Assembly (NCBI RefSeq): GCF_030371825.1
Contig: NZ_JAUDDM010000008.1
Reading direction: 5' to 3' (one strand)
DNA: 64,000 bases
Source: Collinsella sp944321445
Lineage (GTDB): Bacteria; Actinomycetota; Coriobacteriia; Coriobacteriales; Coriobacteriaceae
In this document: positions 8,412 through 16,851 of the stretch, piece after piece
How positions within the stretch are numbered: position 1 is the first letter of the stretch
Layout: each line of letters opens with the position of its first letter
The notes under the pieces: model-generated
What the model was told of the DNA's origin: nothing
Database searches by the model: none
The model's input: the letters and a program-made list of their open reading frames with translations, nothing else
Position numbers and translations under genes: made by a program

Positions 8412-9281
8412 TTAGAAGCGGCCACCGCGGTGATTGCCGCTGAAACCGCCACGACCACCACGGTCATCACGGGGACCACGGCCGCCACGGGGACCGAAAT
8501 TGCCACGCGGGCCGCGGTCACGGCCGCCGCCAAAACCGCCACGGCCGCCACGATCGTCGCGACCGCCGAAGCCACCGCGGCCGCCACGGTCGCCGCCACG
8601 GCCGCCAAAGCCGCCACGCGGGCCGCGGTCGTCACGGGAACCACGCGGGCCACGGTCATCGCGCGGACCACGAGGACCGCGGTCATTGTCGAGGCCCATG
8701 GCAACGAGCGGGTCGATAACCTGATCAAGCAGAGCGAGCAGCTGCTCGGCAGCGTCGGCGGAGAGCTGCGGAATGAGCTTCTTGCGCTTGCCGCCCATAG
8801 CGGAAGCGAGCTCCTCGGCATCCTCGCTCGCGAAGATGACGACCTTGCGCATGTCCTCCTCCTCGGGCTCGACGCGCGCAACGATATCGTTCTTCTCGGC
8901 CTCGATCATGATGGCGTTGAGCTCGCGCAGGCGCATACCCAGCAACTCGGCCATCTCCTTCTGCTCCATACGGGGCTTGAGCTCCAGGAGCTTAAGCGCG
9001 CGCATGAGGTCGTTCAGACGCTTGGCGTCCTCCTCAGCCTCCTCGCGCATCATATCGCGGCGACCGCGCATCAGGCGCGCGGCGCGGTTGATCTTGTCAA
9101 ACAGTTGATCGTCAATCTCGGTGGGATCGATCTTGGTTTCCTCGGCGTCGGCGACCTCCTCGGTAGCCTCCTCGACCTCGGCCTCGACGGGAGCCTCAAC
9201 GGTCTCCGTCTCAAGCGCCGCCTCAGCAGCGATGTTCTCGTCGTTCATCGTCTTCTCTTCCTGCTCGCTGAACTCAGTCAT
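8412..9281 (-). CDS. Winged-helix (MarR-like) protein with acidic N-terminus and RGG-rich tail
   Basis: 289 residues in three parts. Residues 1-60 are acidic (EEVADAEE). Residues about 60-195 carry a winged-helix-like core (MEQKEMAELLGMRLRELNAI, IMIEAEKNDIVARVEP) and a helical tail. Residues 200-289 are almost wholly Gly, Arg, Asp and Phe in RGG/RGPR/GGFGG repeats. RGG boxes bind RNA and favour condensates in other proteins; here that is inference. The start at 9281 has AGGAGG, better than the upstream Met at 9335. The repeat DNA is heterogeneous in codons, so the tail is selected as protein rather than a simple slipped tract. No partner gene in operon. Specific targets unknown. Confidence 0.75.
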   Translation of the reverse strand: MTEFSEQEEKTMNDENIAAEAALETETVEAPVEAEVEEATEEVADAEETKIDPTEIDDQLFDKINRAARLMRGRRDMMREEAEEDAKRLNDLMRALKLLELKPRMEQKEMAELLGMRLRELNAIMIEAEKNDIVARVEPEEEDMRKVVIFASEDAEELASAMGGKRKKLIPQLSADAAEQLLALLDQVIDPLVAMGLDNDRGPRGPRDDRGPRGSRDDRGPRGGFGGRGGDRGGRGGFGGRDDRGGRGGFGGGRDRGPRGNFGPRGGRGPRDDRGGRGGFSGNHRGGRF

Positions 9282-9428
9282 GCTTTCCTCCTGCGCTCTC
9301 GCGCCAAACAGGCAGCCCCATACGGCTGCAATCAAAACCAGGGCCTTCCGGCCTCATCACAGTGTAGAGGGCGCACTTGCACCGATTTTCAAGAATTCGT
9401 GTCGACACAAAAGCTGCGGGCAGAAAAA

Positions 9429-9460
9429 ACCGGGTGAGGCAGTTTGCTGCCCCACCCGGT
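9429..9460 (-). terminator. Intrinsic terminator of the XRE-aminotransferase gene
   Basis: The stem ACCGGGTG-GGCAG with a TTTG/CAAA loop runs into six T on the minus strand. Confidence 0.9.
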
Positions 9461-9484
9461 CCGAGTCACCGCAATGTATTGCCA

Positions 9485-11044
9485 TTACTGGTGGTAGTGC
9501 TCCAAGAAATCGGCCAGGTCGGTCATGGCTTCGCGCAGAACGCCCATGCGCGGCAGGTACACGATGCGGAAGTGGTCGGGCTCCGGCCAGTTGAAGCCAC
9601 CGCCACGCGTGATGAGGATGTGCTTCTCGTGCAGCAGGTCGAGCGCAAACTGCTCGTCGTCGGTGATGCCGAACTTCTTCACGTCGAGCTTGGGGAAGAT
9701 GTAGAACGCAGCCTTGGGCTTCACGGCCGAGACGCCGTCCATGGCGTTCAGGGCTTCGTACACGTAGTTGCGCTGCTCGTAGATGCGGCCGCCCGGCACC
9801 ACGTAGCTGGTCACGCTCTGGTGGCCGCCCAGCGCGGTCTGCACGATGGACTGCGCGGGAACGTTGGAGCACAGGCGCATGTTGGACAGCATGTTGATGC
9901 CGTAGATGAAATCCTTCATGCAGCGCTTGTTGCCGGAAAGCACCATCCAGCCGATGCGGAAGCCCGCGATCATGTGCGACTTGGACAGGCCGGAGAACGT
10001 CACGCACGGCAGATCGGGTGCGAGCGACGCGATGGAGACGTGCTCTATGCCGTCCATGCACAGGCGGTCGTAGATCTCGTCGGAGAAGATCATGAGCTGG
10101 TGCTTGCGCGCGATTTCGACGATATCGGCAAGGACCTCGCGCGGGTATACGGCACCCGTGGGGTTGTTGGGGTTGATGATGACGAGCGCCTTGGTGCGCG
10201 GCGTGATCTTGGACTCCATGTCTGCCAAGTCGGGGTTCCAATCTGCCTGCTCGTCGCAACGATAGTGCACGGCGGTACCACCGGCGAGCGTGGCGCACGC
10301 GGTCCACAGCGGGTAATCGGGGCTGGGGATGAGGATCTCGTCGCCGTTATCCAGCAGAGCCTGCATGCACAGCTGAATGAGCTCAGAAACGCCATTGCCC
10401 GTATAGATGGTGCTCGTATCCACATTGGGAATATGCTTGAGCTGGGCGTACTGCATGATGGCCTTGCGGGCGGCGAACAGGCCGCGCGACGCAGAATAAC
10501 CCTCGCAGTCGGTCAGCTGCTGGCGCATGTCGAAGATGACCTCGTCGGGCGTGCGGAACCCGAACGGCGCGGGGTTGCCGATGTTGAGCTTGAGGATATG
10601 TTCGCCGCGGGCCTCCATGGCCTCCGCCTCGTCGTTAACGGGACCGCGAACGTCGTACAAAACGTTTTCGAGCTTGGAAGATTTGCTGAACTCTCGCATG
10701 GGAGTGCTCCTTTGCACCTGGTGCGCATCTGCGCGGGATGAAGACGAAACGGACGGTTCGGCGGCCTCATGCCGCCCGGTAGCTCGGTCAGCGGGCGCGG
10801 TGGTGGATGCAGCGGCACCGGTCGCAAGCCACGCTGCGTCGACGTCGAGAATCTGCGCGAGCAGCGCCACGACGTCACGGCGCGGGATCGTCTTGCCGCT
10901 CACATACTGGCTGACCTGGCTTTTTCCCAGCTTTCCGCCCAGCTCGGACGCCGCGTGGATGAGGCCCGCCTGCTTGAGGCCACGCTGGGACATGGCCTGC
11001 TTCAAGCGTTCGGCAAACGTCTCCTGTGCTGCCGTCTGTGCCAT
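9485..11044 (-). CDS. XRE-type HTH fused to AlaA-like PLP aminotransferase
   Basis: 519 residues. Residues 7-75 form a Cro/CI-type helix-turn-helix (LKQAMSQRGLKQAGLIHAA, KSQVSQYVSGKTIPRRDVVA); 76-115 are a Ser/Ala-rich linker; 116-519 are a complete fold-type I aminotransferase with NPNNPTG (291-297), SDEIYD (321-326) and the Schiff-base Lys355 in SGLSKSH. The aminotransferase part resembles glutamate-pyruvate aminotransferase AlaA and has its length (404). It differs from MocR proteins, which use a GntR domain. A strong internal site (AAAGGAG, 7 bases before an ATG at 10699) could make the enzyme alone. Four AAGTTCAATT half-sites lie upstream, suggesting self-repression responsive to PLP, amino acid or oligomer state. 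Confidence 0.9.
   Translation of the reverse strand: MAQTAAQETFAERLKQAMSQRGLKQAGLIHAASELGGKLGKSQVSQYVSGKTIPRRDVVALLAQILDVDAAWLATGAAASTTAPADRATGRHEAAEPSVSSSSRADAHQVQRSTPMREFSKSSKLENVLYDVRGPVNDEAEAMEARGEHILKLNIGNPAPFGFRTPDEVIFDMRQQLTDCEGYSASRGLFAARKAIMQYAQLKHIPNVDTSTIYTGNGVSELIQLCMQALLDNGDEILIPSPDYPLWTACATLAGGTAVHYRCDEQADWNPDLADMESKITPRTKALVIINPNNPTGAVYPREVLADIVEIARKHQLMIFSDEIYDRLCMDGIEHVSIASLAPDLPCVTFSGLSKSHMIAGFRIGWMVLSGNKRCMKDFIYGINMLSNMRLCSNVPAQSIVQTALGGHQSVTSYVVPGGRIYEQRNYVYEALNAMDGVSAVKPKAAFYIFPKLDVKKFGITDDEQFALDLLHEKHILITRGGGFNWPEPDHFRIVYLPRMGVLREAMTDLADFLEHYHQ
10699..10711 (-). promoter_or_regulatory. Internal ribosome binding site and start inside the fusion gene
   Basis: On the minus strand AAAGGAG is followed seven bases later by ATG at 10699, the codon for Met116, exactly where the aminotransferase domain begins. 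The position and quality of the site suggest a second, HTH-less product of 404 residues. Confidence 0.5.
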
Positions 11045-11054
11045 ATCGCCCCCA

Positions 11055-11148
11055 GAAGTTCAATTTCTGTTCTAAATTGAACTTCTTGCTTGGAATGTAG
11101 TTCAAAGTTCAATTTATCGGCAGTCTATCACAGATGTGAATTGAACTT
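11055..11148. promoter_or_regulatory. Operator cluster: four AAGTTCAATT half-sites
   Basis: Sites at 11055-11066 and 11074-11085 form a perfect 12-bp inverted repeat (GAAGTTCAATTT) with a 7-base spacer. Sites at 11105-11114 and 11139-11148 form a second inverted pair. All lie within about 100 bases upstream of the XRE-aminotransferase start, so the fused HTH is the obvious ligand. Confidence 0.75.
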
Positions 11149-11263
11149 GCTGGAAATCTCGCGTCGACATATTTGAGGAGAACGGGAAGGCGCCCCACCC
11201 ATCCGTTCGGCTCGTCCACCCAGCGCGACCTGAACCGTCTCCGCTATGGTCATTTGTTTCGTT

Positions 11264-11349
11264 GACCCCCTGCAGACCTTGGGGAAACCCACAGCTGGAG
11301 ACAGAATCTCATCTCCAGCTATGGGTTTCCCCAAGGTCTGCAGGGGGTC
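11264..11349. repeat. Long intergenic hairpin, 38-bp arms
   Basis: Arms 11264-11301 and 11312-11349 match at 37 of 38 positions; outer end GACCCCCTGCAGACC, loop of ten bases. No T-run on either strand and not next to a gene end, so it is not an ordinary terminator. Looks like a dispersed palindromic element. Confidence 0.7.
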
Positions 11350-11471
11350 TAACGTTCCAGCGCTGAGATTTCCGCTGAGGCTCACTCCCCTGAGCCTGGT
11401 GACGTCGGCATCCGCCTCGGAAGAACATGCGACAATGGGAGCGAACGCGAGCCCGGCAGAGAGGAACTCCC

Positions 11472-12002
11472 ATGGCAAACGATTATCTGATTGTCATCGA
11501 TATGCAAAACGACTTCGTGGACGGTGCGCTTGGCACGCCCGAGGCACAGGCCATCGCATCTGACGTCGCTGCATACGCCCGCTCATTTGAGGGCACGGTC
11601 GCCTTCACCAAGGACACGCACGAGGAAAACTACCTGCAAACGCAGGAAGGGCGCAACCTCCCCGTGGTGCATTGCGTGCGCGACACGCCCGGCTGGGAGC
11701 TCGCGCCGGAACTCGAGGCCGTGCGCGCCGAGCGCCAGGCAATCGTATTCGAGAAGCCCACGTTCGGCTCCGTGCAGCTCGTATGGTGGCTTGCCCAGGA
11801 AAATGACGAGCATCCCATCGACTCCATCGAGCTCGTCGGCCTGTGCACCGACATCTGCGTGGTGAGCAACGCCCTGCTCATCAAAGCGCACTTCCCCGAA
11901 ATTCCCGTTCGCGTTCGCGCGGGCCTGTGTGCCGGCGTGACACCCAAAGCGCACGAGGCGGCGCTTTCCACTATGCGCAGCTGCCAGGTCGAAGTGCTGT
12001 AA
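11472..12002 (+). CDS. Isochorismatase-fold cysteine hydrolase, nicotinamidase-like
   Basis: 176 residues. The fold's catalytic triad is visible: Asp in VIDMQNDF (residue about 9), Lys in FTKDTHEENYL and Cys in GLCTDICVVSNALL. The THEENY segment and the DICV motif are typical of PncA-like nicotinamidases that turn nicotinamide into nicotinate for NAD salvage, but the short length and substitutions leave other amide substrates open. The start at 11472 follows GAGAGGA; an upstream in-frame Met at 11427 lacks such a site. Monocistronic; ends against a large palindrome shared with the convergent feoAB. Confidence 0.85.
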   Translation: MANDYLIVIDMQNDFVDGALGTPEAQAIASDVAAYARSFEGTVAFTKDTHEENYLQTQEGRNLPVVHCVRDTPGWELAPELEAVRAERQAIVFEKPTFGSVQLVWWLAQENDEHPIDSIELVGLCTDICVVSNALLIKAHFPEIPVRVRAGLCAGVTPKAHEAALSTMRSCQVEVL

Positions 12003-12023
12003 GGAAATCATTCAGCCAAAATC

Positions 12024-12093
12024 GCCAAAAGGGGGCGGGTTGCTTTTTGCCGACACATGCCGGCCAAAAAGTAACCCGCCCCCCTTTTGGCGC
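12024..12093. repeat. Palindromic element, CCAAAAGGGGGCGGGTTGC family, copy 1
   Basis: Arms 12024-12053 and 12062-12093 pair over about 30 bp with a few bulges. It fills the gap between the convergent hydrolase and feoAB genes. A closely related perfect hairpin lies at 49493-49560. It may end transcription of both genes, but no T-run follows. Confidence 0.7.
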
Positions 12094-12104
12094 TTGCTAG
12101 GGCA

Positions 12105-14462
12105 TTACGCGAGGCCTAGCGCCATGCCGATTGCGTGCACGGCAAACGCCACGATCCACGCAACGCCGCATTGCAGGGCAACCACGGCCCACATCATGCG
12201 CGTACCGAGCTCGCTGCGCACGGTCGACACGGCCGCCACGCACGGCGTGTACAGCAGGGTAAACACGAGGAAGCAAAACGCCGTGAGCGGCGTGAACAGC
12301 GTCGCGAGCGCCGACACGTCACCGCCAAGCAGTACGGTGAGCGTCGAGACCACGCTCTCCTTCGCGGCAAAACCCGCCGCGAGCGCCGTGGAGGCGCGCC
12401 AATCGCCAAAGCCGAGCGGCGCGAAAATGGGCGCAAGCAGCTGACCCACGCCGGCAAGGAGGCTATCGGCCTGATCGGTCACCACGTTGAAGCGAATATC
12501 GAACGTCTGCAGGAACCAGATGATGATGGTTGCCACGAACACAATGGTGAACGCCTTGCGCACGAAGCCCTTACCCTTGTCCCACGCCAGGCGCGCCACG
12601 GTGGCGGCGCTGGGCAGACGGTAGTTGGGCAGCTCCATGACAAACGGAACCGGGTCGCCCTTGAACGCCGTGTTTTTGAGCACGAGCGCGACCAGGATAC
12701 CGACCAGAATGCCCATGAGGTACATCGAGGTCATGACCAGGCCGCCGTACGCCGGGAAAAACGCCGCTGTGAGCAGACCGTACACCGGCAGCTTGGCCGA
12801 GCAGCTCATGAACGGGGTGAGCATCACGGTCATCCTGCGATCGTGCTCGGAGGGCAAGGTGCGGGTCGCCATGATCGCCGGCACGCTGCAGCCGAAGCCG
12901 ATGAGCATGGGCACGATGCTGCGGCCGGAGAGGCCGATGCGGCGCAGCAGCTTATCCATCACAAAGGCCACGCGCGCCATGTAGCCCGAGTCCTCGAGGA
13001 TGGACAGCAACAGGAACAGCACGACGATGATGGGCAAAAACGACAGCACGCCGCCCACGCCGGCGAAGATGCCGTCGATCACGAGCGAATGCACCACCGG
13101 GTTCACACCGAAGTCGGTGAGCCATGCGTCCACTATGCCCGTGAAGTTTTCGATACCCAGCTCCAACAGGTCGGCCAAACGCTGGCCGATAACGTCGAAC
13201 GTGAGCCAGAACACGAGCGCCATGATGCCGATGAATACGGGGATGGCCGTGAAGCGCCCGGTCAGAATGCGGTCGGCTGCCACGGAGCGCAGGTGCTCGC
13301 GGCTCTCGTGCGGCTTGACCACGCAGGCGCCGCAAACCTCCTCGATAAAGCCAAAGCGCATGTCGGCAAGCGCGGACATGCGATCGCTTTTCGACTCTTC
13401 CTCCATCTGGCGGATGATGTGCTCAAGAGCGTCAAGCTCGTTTTGCTGAAGGGAAAGCGCTTGGATAACGCGCTCGTCGCCTTCGATGAGCTTGGTTGCG
13501 GCGAAGCGCAGCGGCAGATTGGCCGCGGCGGCGTGGTCCTCGATGAGGTGGCACACGCCGTGAATGCAACGGTGCAGCGCGCCGTGGTCCGGGCCATCTG
13601 CCGCGCAGAAATCCAAGCGACCGGGATGCTCGCGGAAGCGCGCCACGTGCAGCGCGTGCTCGATGAGCTCGCCGATGCCCTCGCCCTTCGCGGCCGAGAT
13701 GGGGACGACGGGAATGCCGAGCAGCTCTTCGAGCTTGTTGACGTCGACGGTGCCTCCGTTGGCGGCCACCTCGTCCATCATGTTGAGCGCGAGCACCATG
13801 GGGCGATCGAGCTCCATAAGCTGCAGCGTAAGGTATAGGTTGCGCTCGATGTTCGTGGCATCAACGATGTTGATGATGGCATCAGGCTGCTCGTGCAGGA
13901 TGAATTCGCGCGAGACGATCTCTTCGCTTGTGTAGGGCGACAGCGAGTAGATGCCGGGCAGGTCGGTGACGGTCGCCTCGGCATGGCCCTTGATCTGGCC
14001 GTCCTTGCGGTCGACCGTGACGCCCGGGAAGTTGCCCACGTGCTGGTTGGAGCCCGTGAGCTGGTTGAACAGCGTCGTCTTGCCGCAGTTTTGGTTACCG
14101 GCGAGCGCGAAGGAGAGCGCATGCCCCTCCGGAATGGGCTTGCCGCCGCGCCGCGGGCGCGCCGCCTCCTCGCCCAGCGAGGGATGAGCCGTGCGCTCGA
14201 CCTGCGCATTTTTGCGCGGATTGTTGTGCGCGTCGTGCACGCCGCGGATCTCGATGCGGGCCGCGTCGTCTTTGCGCAGCGTGAGCTCGTAGCCGCGCAG
14301 ACGGATCTCGACCGGGTCGCCCATGGGAGCGTACTTCATCATGGTGACCTCGGTGCCCGGCGTGAGGCCCATGTCCAGAATATGCTGACGCAGTGCCGCG
14401 TCATCCGAATCGACCGACGCGATGATGGCGTCCTTGCCGATCTCAAGCGTATCAAGTCTCAT
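12105..14462 (-). CDS. feoB: Ferrous iron transporter, FeoA-FeoB fusion
   Basis: 785 residues. Residues 1-75 are an SH3-like FeoA domain (MRLDTLEIGKDAIIASV, MGLTPGTEVTMMKYAPMGDP); a basic linker follows; from about 110 is the FeoB G domain with G1 GNQNCGKTT, G3 DLPG, G4 NMMD and G5 SAAKGEG; the rest is the membrane permease with two Gate segments (GFGCSVPAIMATRTL, MSCSAKLPVYGLLT). GTP-gated uptake of Fe2+ across the cytoplasmic membrane, the main iron route in anaerobes. FeoA is normally a separate gene; the fusion is seen in several anaerobic lineages. No FeoC is visible. Monocistronic. Confidence 0.95.
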   Translation of the reverse strand: MRLDTLEIGKDAIIASVDSDDAALRQHILDMGLTPGTEVTMMKYAPMGDPVEIRLRGYELTLRKDDAARIEIRGVHDAHNNPRKNAQVERTAHPSLGEEAARPRRGGKPIPEGHALSFALAGNQNCGKTTLFNQLTGSNQHVGNFPGVTVDRKDGQIKGHAEATVTDLPGIYSLSPYTSEEIVSREFILHEQPDAIINIVDATNIERNLYLTLQLMELDRPMVLALNMMDEVAANGGTVDVNKLEELLGIPVVPISAAKGEGIGELIEHALHVARFREHPGRLDFCAADGPDHGALHRCIHGVCHLIEDHAAAANLPLRFAATKLIEGDERVIQALSLQQNELDALEHIIRQMEEESKSDRMSALADMRFGFIEEVCGACVVKPHESREHLRSVAADRILTGRFTAIPVFIGIMALVFWLTFDVIGQRLADLLELGIENFTGIVDAWLTDFGVNPVVHSLVIDGIFAGVGGVLSFLPIIVVLFLLLSILEDSGYMARVAFVMDKLLRRIGLSGRSIVPMLIGFGCSVPAIMATRTLPSEHDRRMTVMLTPFMSCSAKLPVYGLLTAAFFPAYGGLVMTSMYLMGILVGILVALVLKNTAFKGDPVPFVMELPNYRLPSAATVARLAWDKGKGFVRKAFTIVFVATIIIWFLQTFDIRFNVVTDQADSLLAGVGQLLAPIFAPLGFGDWRASTALAAGFAAKESVVSTLTVLLGGDVSALATLFTPLTAFCFLVFTLLYTPCVAAVSTVRSELGTRMMWAVVALQCGVAWIVAFAVHAIGMALGLA

Positions 14463-14618
14463 GTATGCCTTGTTTCCCCTCTAGCGCAGGCGCGCGCCTC
14501 GGTGTGCATTCATGCCTTTGCCATGATAACGTGACGCACGCCGAACAGCGGGAATAACATCGATTTTCATGCGGGAAGCGGCATGATTCCGAAGCGCAGC
14601 TCCATCGACGCAAAAGAA

Positions 14619-14651
14619 CCCCCGGCGCGCTTGAGCAGAGCGCGCCGGGGG
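14619..14651. terminator. Strong GC hairpin
   Basis: A 12-bp perfect stem CCCCCGGCGCGC with a nine-base loop. On the minus strand it is followed by TTCTTTT, consistent with termination of the operon ending at 14697. Confidence 0.75.
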
Positions 14652-14696
14652 CCTTGGAAAAGGGAAAGAGGAAGGGCTAGATAAGAAGAGGGGCCG

Positions 14697-15464
14697 TTAA
14701 GCGCCCAGATACCATGCGGCACCGTTGCCGTAGAGGACCTCTTCAGCGTGGTCGGAGCCCACGGCATCGACAATCAGCTCGATGTCGTCGACATCGAAGC
14801 GCTTGCTTGCGCGGGTCGAAGGCAAATCGGAGCCGAAAATCAGCGCCTTCGGGTTTTCTGCATACAGTTCCGCGATAAGCTTGGCAGCTTCCTCGCGGGT
14901 ATAGTCGATGCGACCGAAACCCGTCACGCGAACCGGCACGCCTGCGGCAACGAACTTCTTCATGAGGTCCGCGCCGCCCTTGCGCATGCCGAGGTGGTCG
15001 ATGGACACATCGGGCATGCGCAGCACAAGTGCCGCGAAGTCGTCGTCCATCTTGGACGCATCCAAGTAGAGCTCGGTTTTCCAACCGCACAGCTCGCGCA
15101 CGCGGCGACCCTGCTCCTCGATGTCCTCGAGCGTGGCGGAAAGCCCACGGAACAGGTTGAAGCGAATGGCCTTGATGCCGAGCTTGTCGAGACGCAAGAT
15201 CTCTTCATCGGAGGTTGCCGGATCGAGTTGCGTCACGCCCACGAAGGTGCCGCCCAACTTGCCGAGCGCGCCCTCGAAGTAGCTCTGGTCATAGCCTTGG
15301 AACGAACCGGACACGACCGCGCCACCCACGGCTTCGACGCCCATGCCCGCAAGCTCGTTGCGGTACTGCTCAACCGTGAAGTAGTCGGGCGTGAAGCCCT
15401 GGTTGCCAGCAAGGGGATACGCAGGATCGATGATGTGGAAGTGGCTGTCGAATACCTTGTACAC
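14697..15464 (-). CDS. TIM-barrel amidohydrolase, LigI-like (2-pyrone-4,6-dicarboxylate lactonase family)
   Basis: 255 residues of the amidohydrolase-2 fold. HxH is at DSHFHI (His8, His10), a later His in SIDHLGM and an Asp in FGSDLPS. The LDKLGIKAIRFNLFRGLS segment and overall size match 2-pyrone-4,6-dicarboxylate hydrolase (LigI) relatives, which open lactones of tricarboxylate-like compounds without a metal. It is the last gene of a three-gene set with an SLC13 carrier 13 bases upstream and a hydratase, so hydrolysis of an imported carboxylic acid lactone is likely. GTG start with GGGGGAG ahead. The exact substrate is inferred. Confidence 0.8.
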   Translation of the reverse strand: MYKVFDSHFHIIDPAYPLAGNQGFTPDYFTVEQYRNELAGMGVEAVGGAVVSGSFQGYDQSYFEGALGKLGGTFVGVTQLDPATSDEEILRLDKLGIKAIRFNLFRGLSATLEDIEEQGRRVRELCGWKTELYLDASKMDDDFAALVLRMPDVSIDHLGMRKGGADLMKKFVAAGVPVRVTGFGRIDYTREEAAKLIAELYAENPKALIFGSDLPSTRASKRFDVDDIELIVDAVGSDHAEEVLYGNGAAWYLGA

Positions 15465-15477
15465 GACTCCCCCAATC

Positions 15478-16782
15478 CTAGAAGATGAACATCAGGAGTA
15501 CCGAGGCGATGGCGGCAAAGGCCAGACCAAGCGGCGTGCCCTTGAACAGGAGCTCGTTGTAGAACTTGTCCTGCTCCTCGCCCTCCAGACCGCTGGCGCC
15601 CAGCTGGAGCGAACCGCCGGTGGAGAACGGGGCGATCGAGGTGGACTGAGCGCCGATGATGATGGCGACGGCGAACAGCGAGGGGCTCATGCCAGTTGCG
15701 GCGACGAAACCGGGAATCATGGGGAACATGAGCGGGGCCACGACGCCGAGCGTGGAGCTGAAGATGGACATGATACCGGCGATGACGCAGACGGCAATGG
15801 GCACGATCGGGGTCGGGATCATGTTGATGAGGCCCGCGAGCATATCGATGGTGCCGGCCTGAACGGCCACCTCGACGAGCATGCCGACGCCGCCGACCAG
15901 CCAGATGGTGTCCCAGGGAACGCGCTGGAACACGGGCTTGGGATCGTCCACGAGCTTGCACAGGTAGCCGACGATAGCCATGACGAGCGCGACCAGGGTG
16001 ACGTCGACGCGATCGCACGCCTCGACGAACCAGGTGACATCGGAGAACACGTTGCTCAGGATGGGCGCGCCCAGAACGATGAGCATCATGATGAAGATAA
16101 GCGCCAGGTTGAGCTTCTGCTTGCCCGTAAAGGGCTCGGGCTTCTCGATGTGCAGGTCGCTGTCCTTGCCGCGGTTGTTACGCATGTCGATGAAGCACAG
16201 GATACCGATGACGATGATGGGGTAGATGAACGACACGGCGAAGATATTCGTCGTGATGGCACCCGCCTGGTCTGCGACGCTATCGACTTGGCTGAGCAGC
16301 GAATTGAACAGAACGCCGTGGGCGCTGACCATGAAGTTCGCGCCGGAAAGCGCGCCGAGCGAGACGGCCATGGCGGCATAGAGACGATTCATGTTGGAGT
16401 TGCGGCAGAGCACCATGCCGATGGCGCCCATGACGGCAACCGAGGTGAAGAACGCCGCGCCGAGGCCGGAAACGAGCGCTGTCACGAAGTACAGAACGAG
16501 CGGCAGGAACTTCTCGAGCTTGCGGAAACGGTACAACAGCACATTCGCGACCTTCTCCAGCGTGCCGTTGACTACGGCGAAATTGAAGAAGAGCGAAATC
16601 GAGAAGATGACCATGAACAGGTCGGTCGGCCATGCGCCAAGCAGGTCATCGACGGACATGCCGAGCACAAAACATCCAATAATGTAGGCAAATGCGCCTG
16701 CAATCAAACCGGTGTTGATGTTAAATATCTCTCCGAGGCCGATTGCCAAAACGATAGCTAGGATAACCAGCACAGATTCCAT
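15478..16782 (-). CDS. SLC13/DASS-type carboxylate carrier
   Basis: 434 residues with about 11 hydrophobic helices. The family's two-fold architecture is visible, with SGANFMVSAHG in the first half and GAQSTSIAPFSTGG in the second, equivalent to the substrate/Na+ loops of DASS and MatC-type carriers. Likely imports di- or tricarboxylates with a cation. Start follows GAGGAGG. It sits between a hydratase and a LigI-like hydrolase in one operon, which points to a catabolic substrate. It recalls E. coli ybhI beside the aconitase-like ybhJ. Confidence 0.82.
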   Translation of the reverse strand: MESVLVILAIVLAIGLGEIFNINTGLIAGAFAYIIGCFVLGMSVDDLLGAWPTDLFMVIFSISLFFNFAVVNGTLEKVANVLLYRFRKLEKFLPLVLYFVTALVSGLGAAFFTSVAVMGAIGMVLCRNSNMNRLYAAMAVSLGALSGANFMVSAHGVLFNSLLSQVDSVADQAGAITTNIFAVSFIYPIIVIGILCFIDMRNNRGKDSDLHIEKPEPFTGKQKLNLALIFIMMLIVLGAPILSNVFSDVTWFVEACDRVDVTLVALVMAIVGYLCKLVDDPKPVFQRVPWDTIWLVGGVGMLVEVAVQAGTIDMLAGLINMIPTPIVPIAVCVIAGIMSIFSSTLGVVAPLMFPMIPGFVAATGMSPSLFAVAIIIGAQSTSIAPFSTGGSLQLGASGLEGEEQDKFYNELLFKGTPLGLAFAAIASVLLMFIF

Positions 16783-16851
16783 TTGTTTTCCTCCTCATAA
16801 ACTCATGGAAAGCTGACCTTGTCAATTTCGAGGGCAATCACCTCCTTGCGT

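Larger units (their letters stand above)
11045..11471. other. Divergent intergenic region, no gene
   Basis: Holds the operator cluster (11055-11148) for the minus-strand fusion gene, an 86-bp near-perfect hairpin (11264-11349), and the ribosome binding site of the plus-strand hydrolase. Nothing else recognised between 11150 and 11263. Confidence 0.7.

Noticed and set aside
8430..9437. Ala/Thr-rich frame antisense to the RGG protein
   Set aside because: Its repeats simply mirror the Gly/Arg codons; no start site and no recognisable domain.
9485..11044. MocR-type regulator
   Set aside because: MocR proteins carry a GntR winged helix; this N-terminus is a Cro/CI-type HTH.
11264..11349. Ordinary terminator
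   Set aside because: Neither flanking gene ends there and there is no T-run.
12135..13838. 567-codon frame antisense to feoAB
   Set aside because: His/Arg-rich composition typical of a mirror frame; FeoB G motifs are on the other strand.
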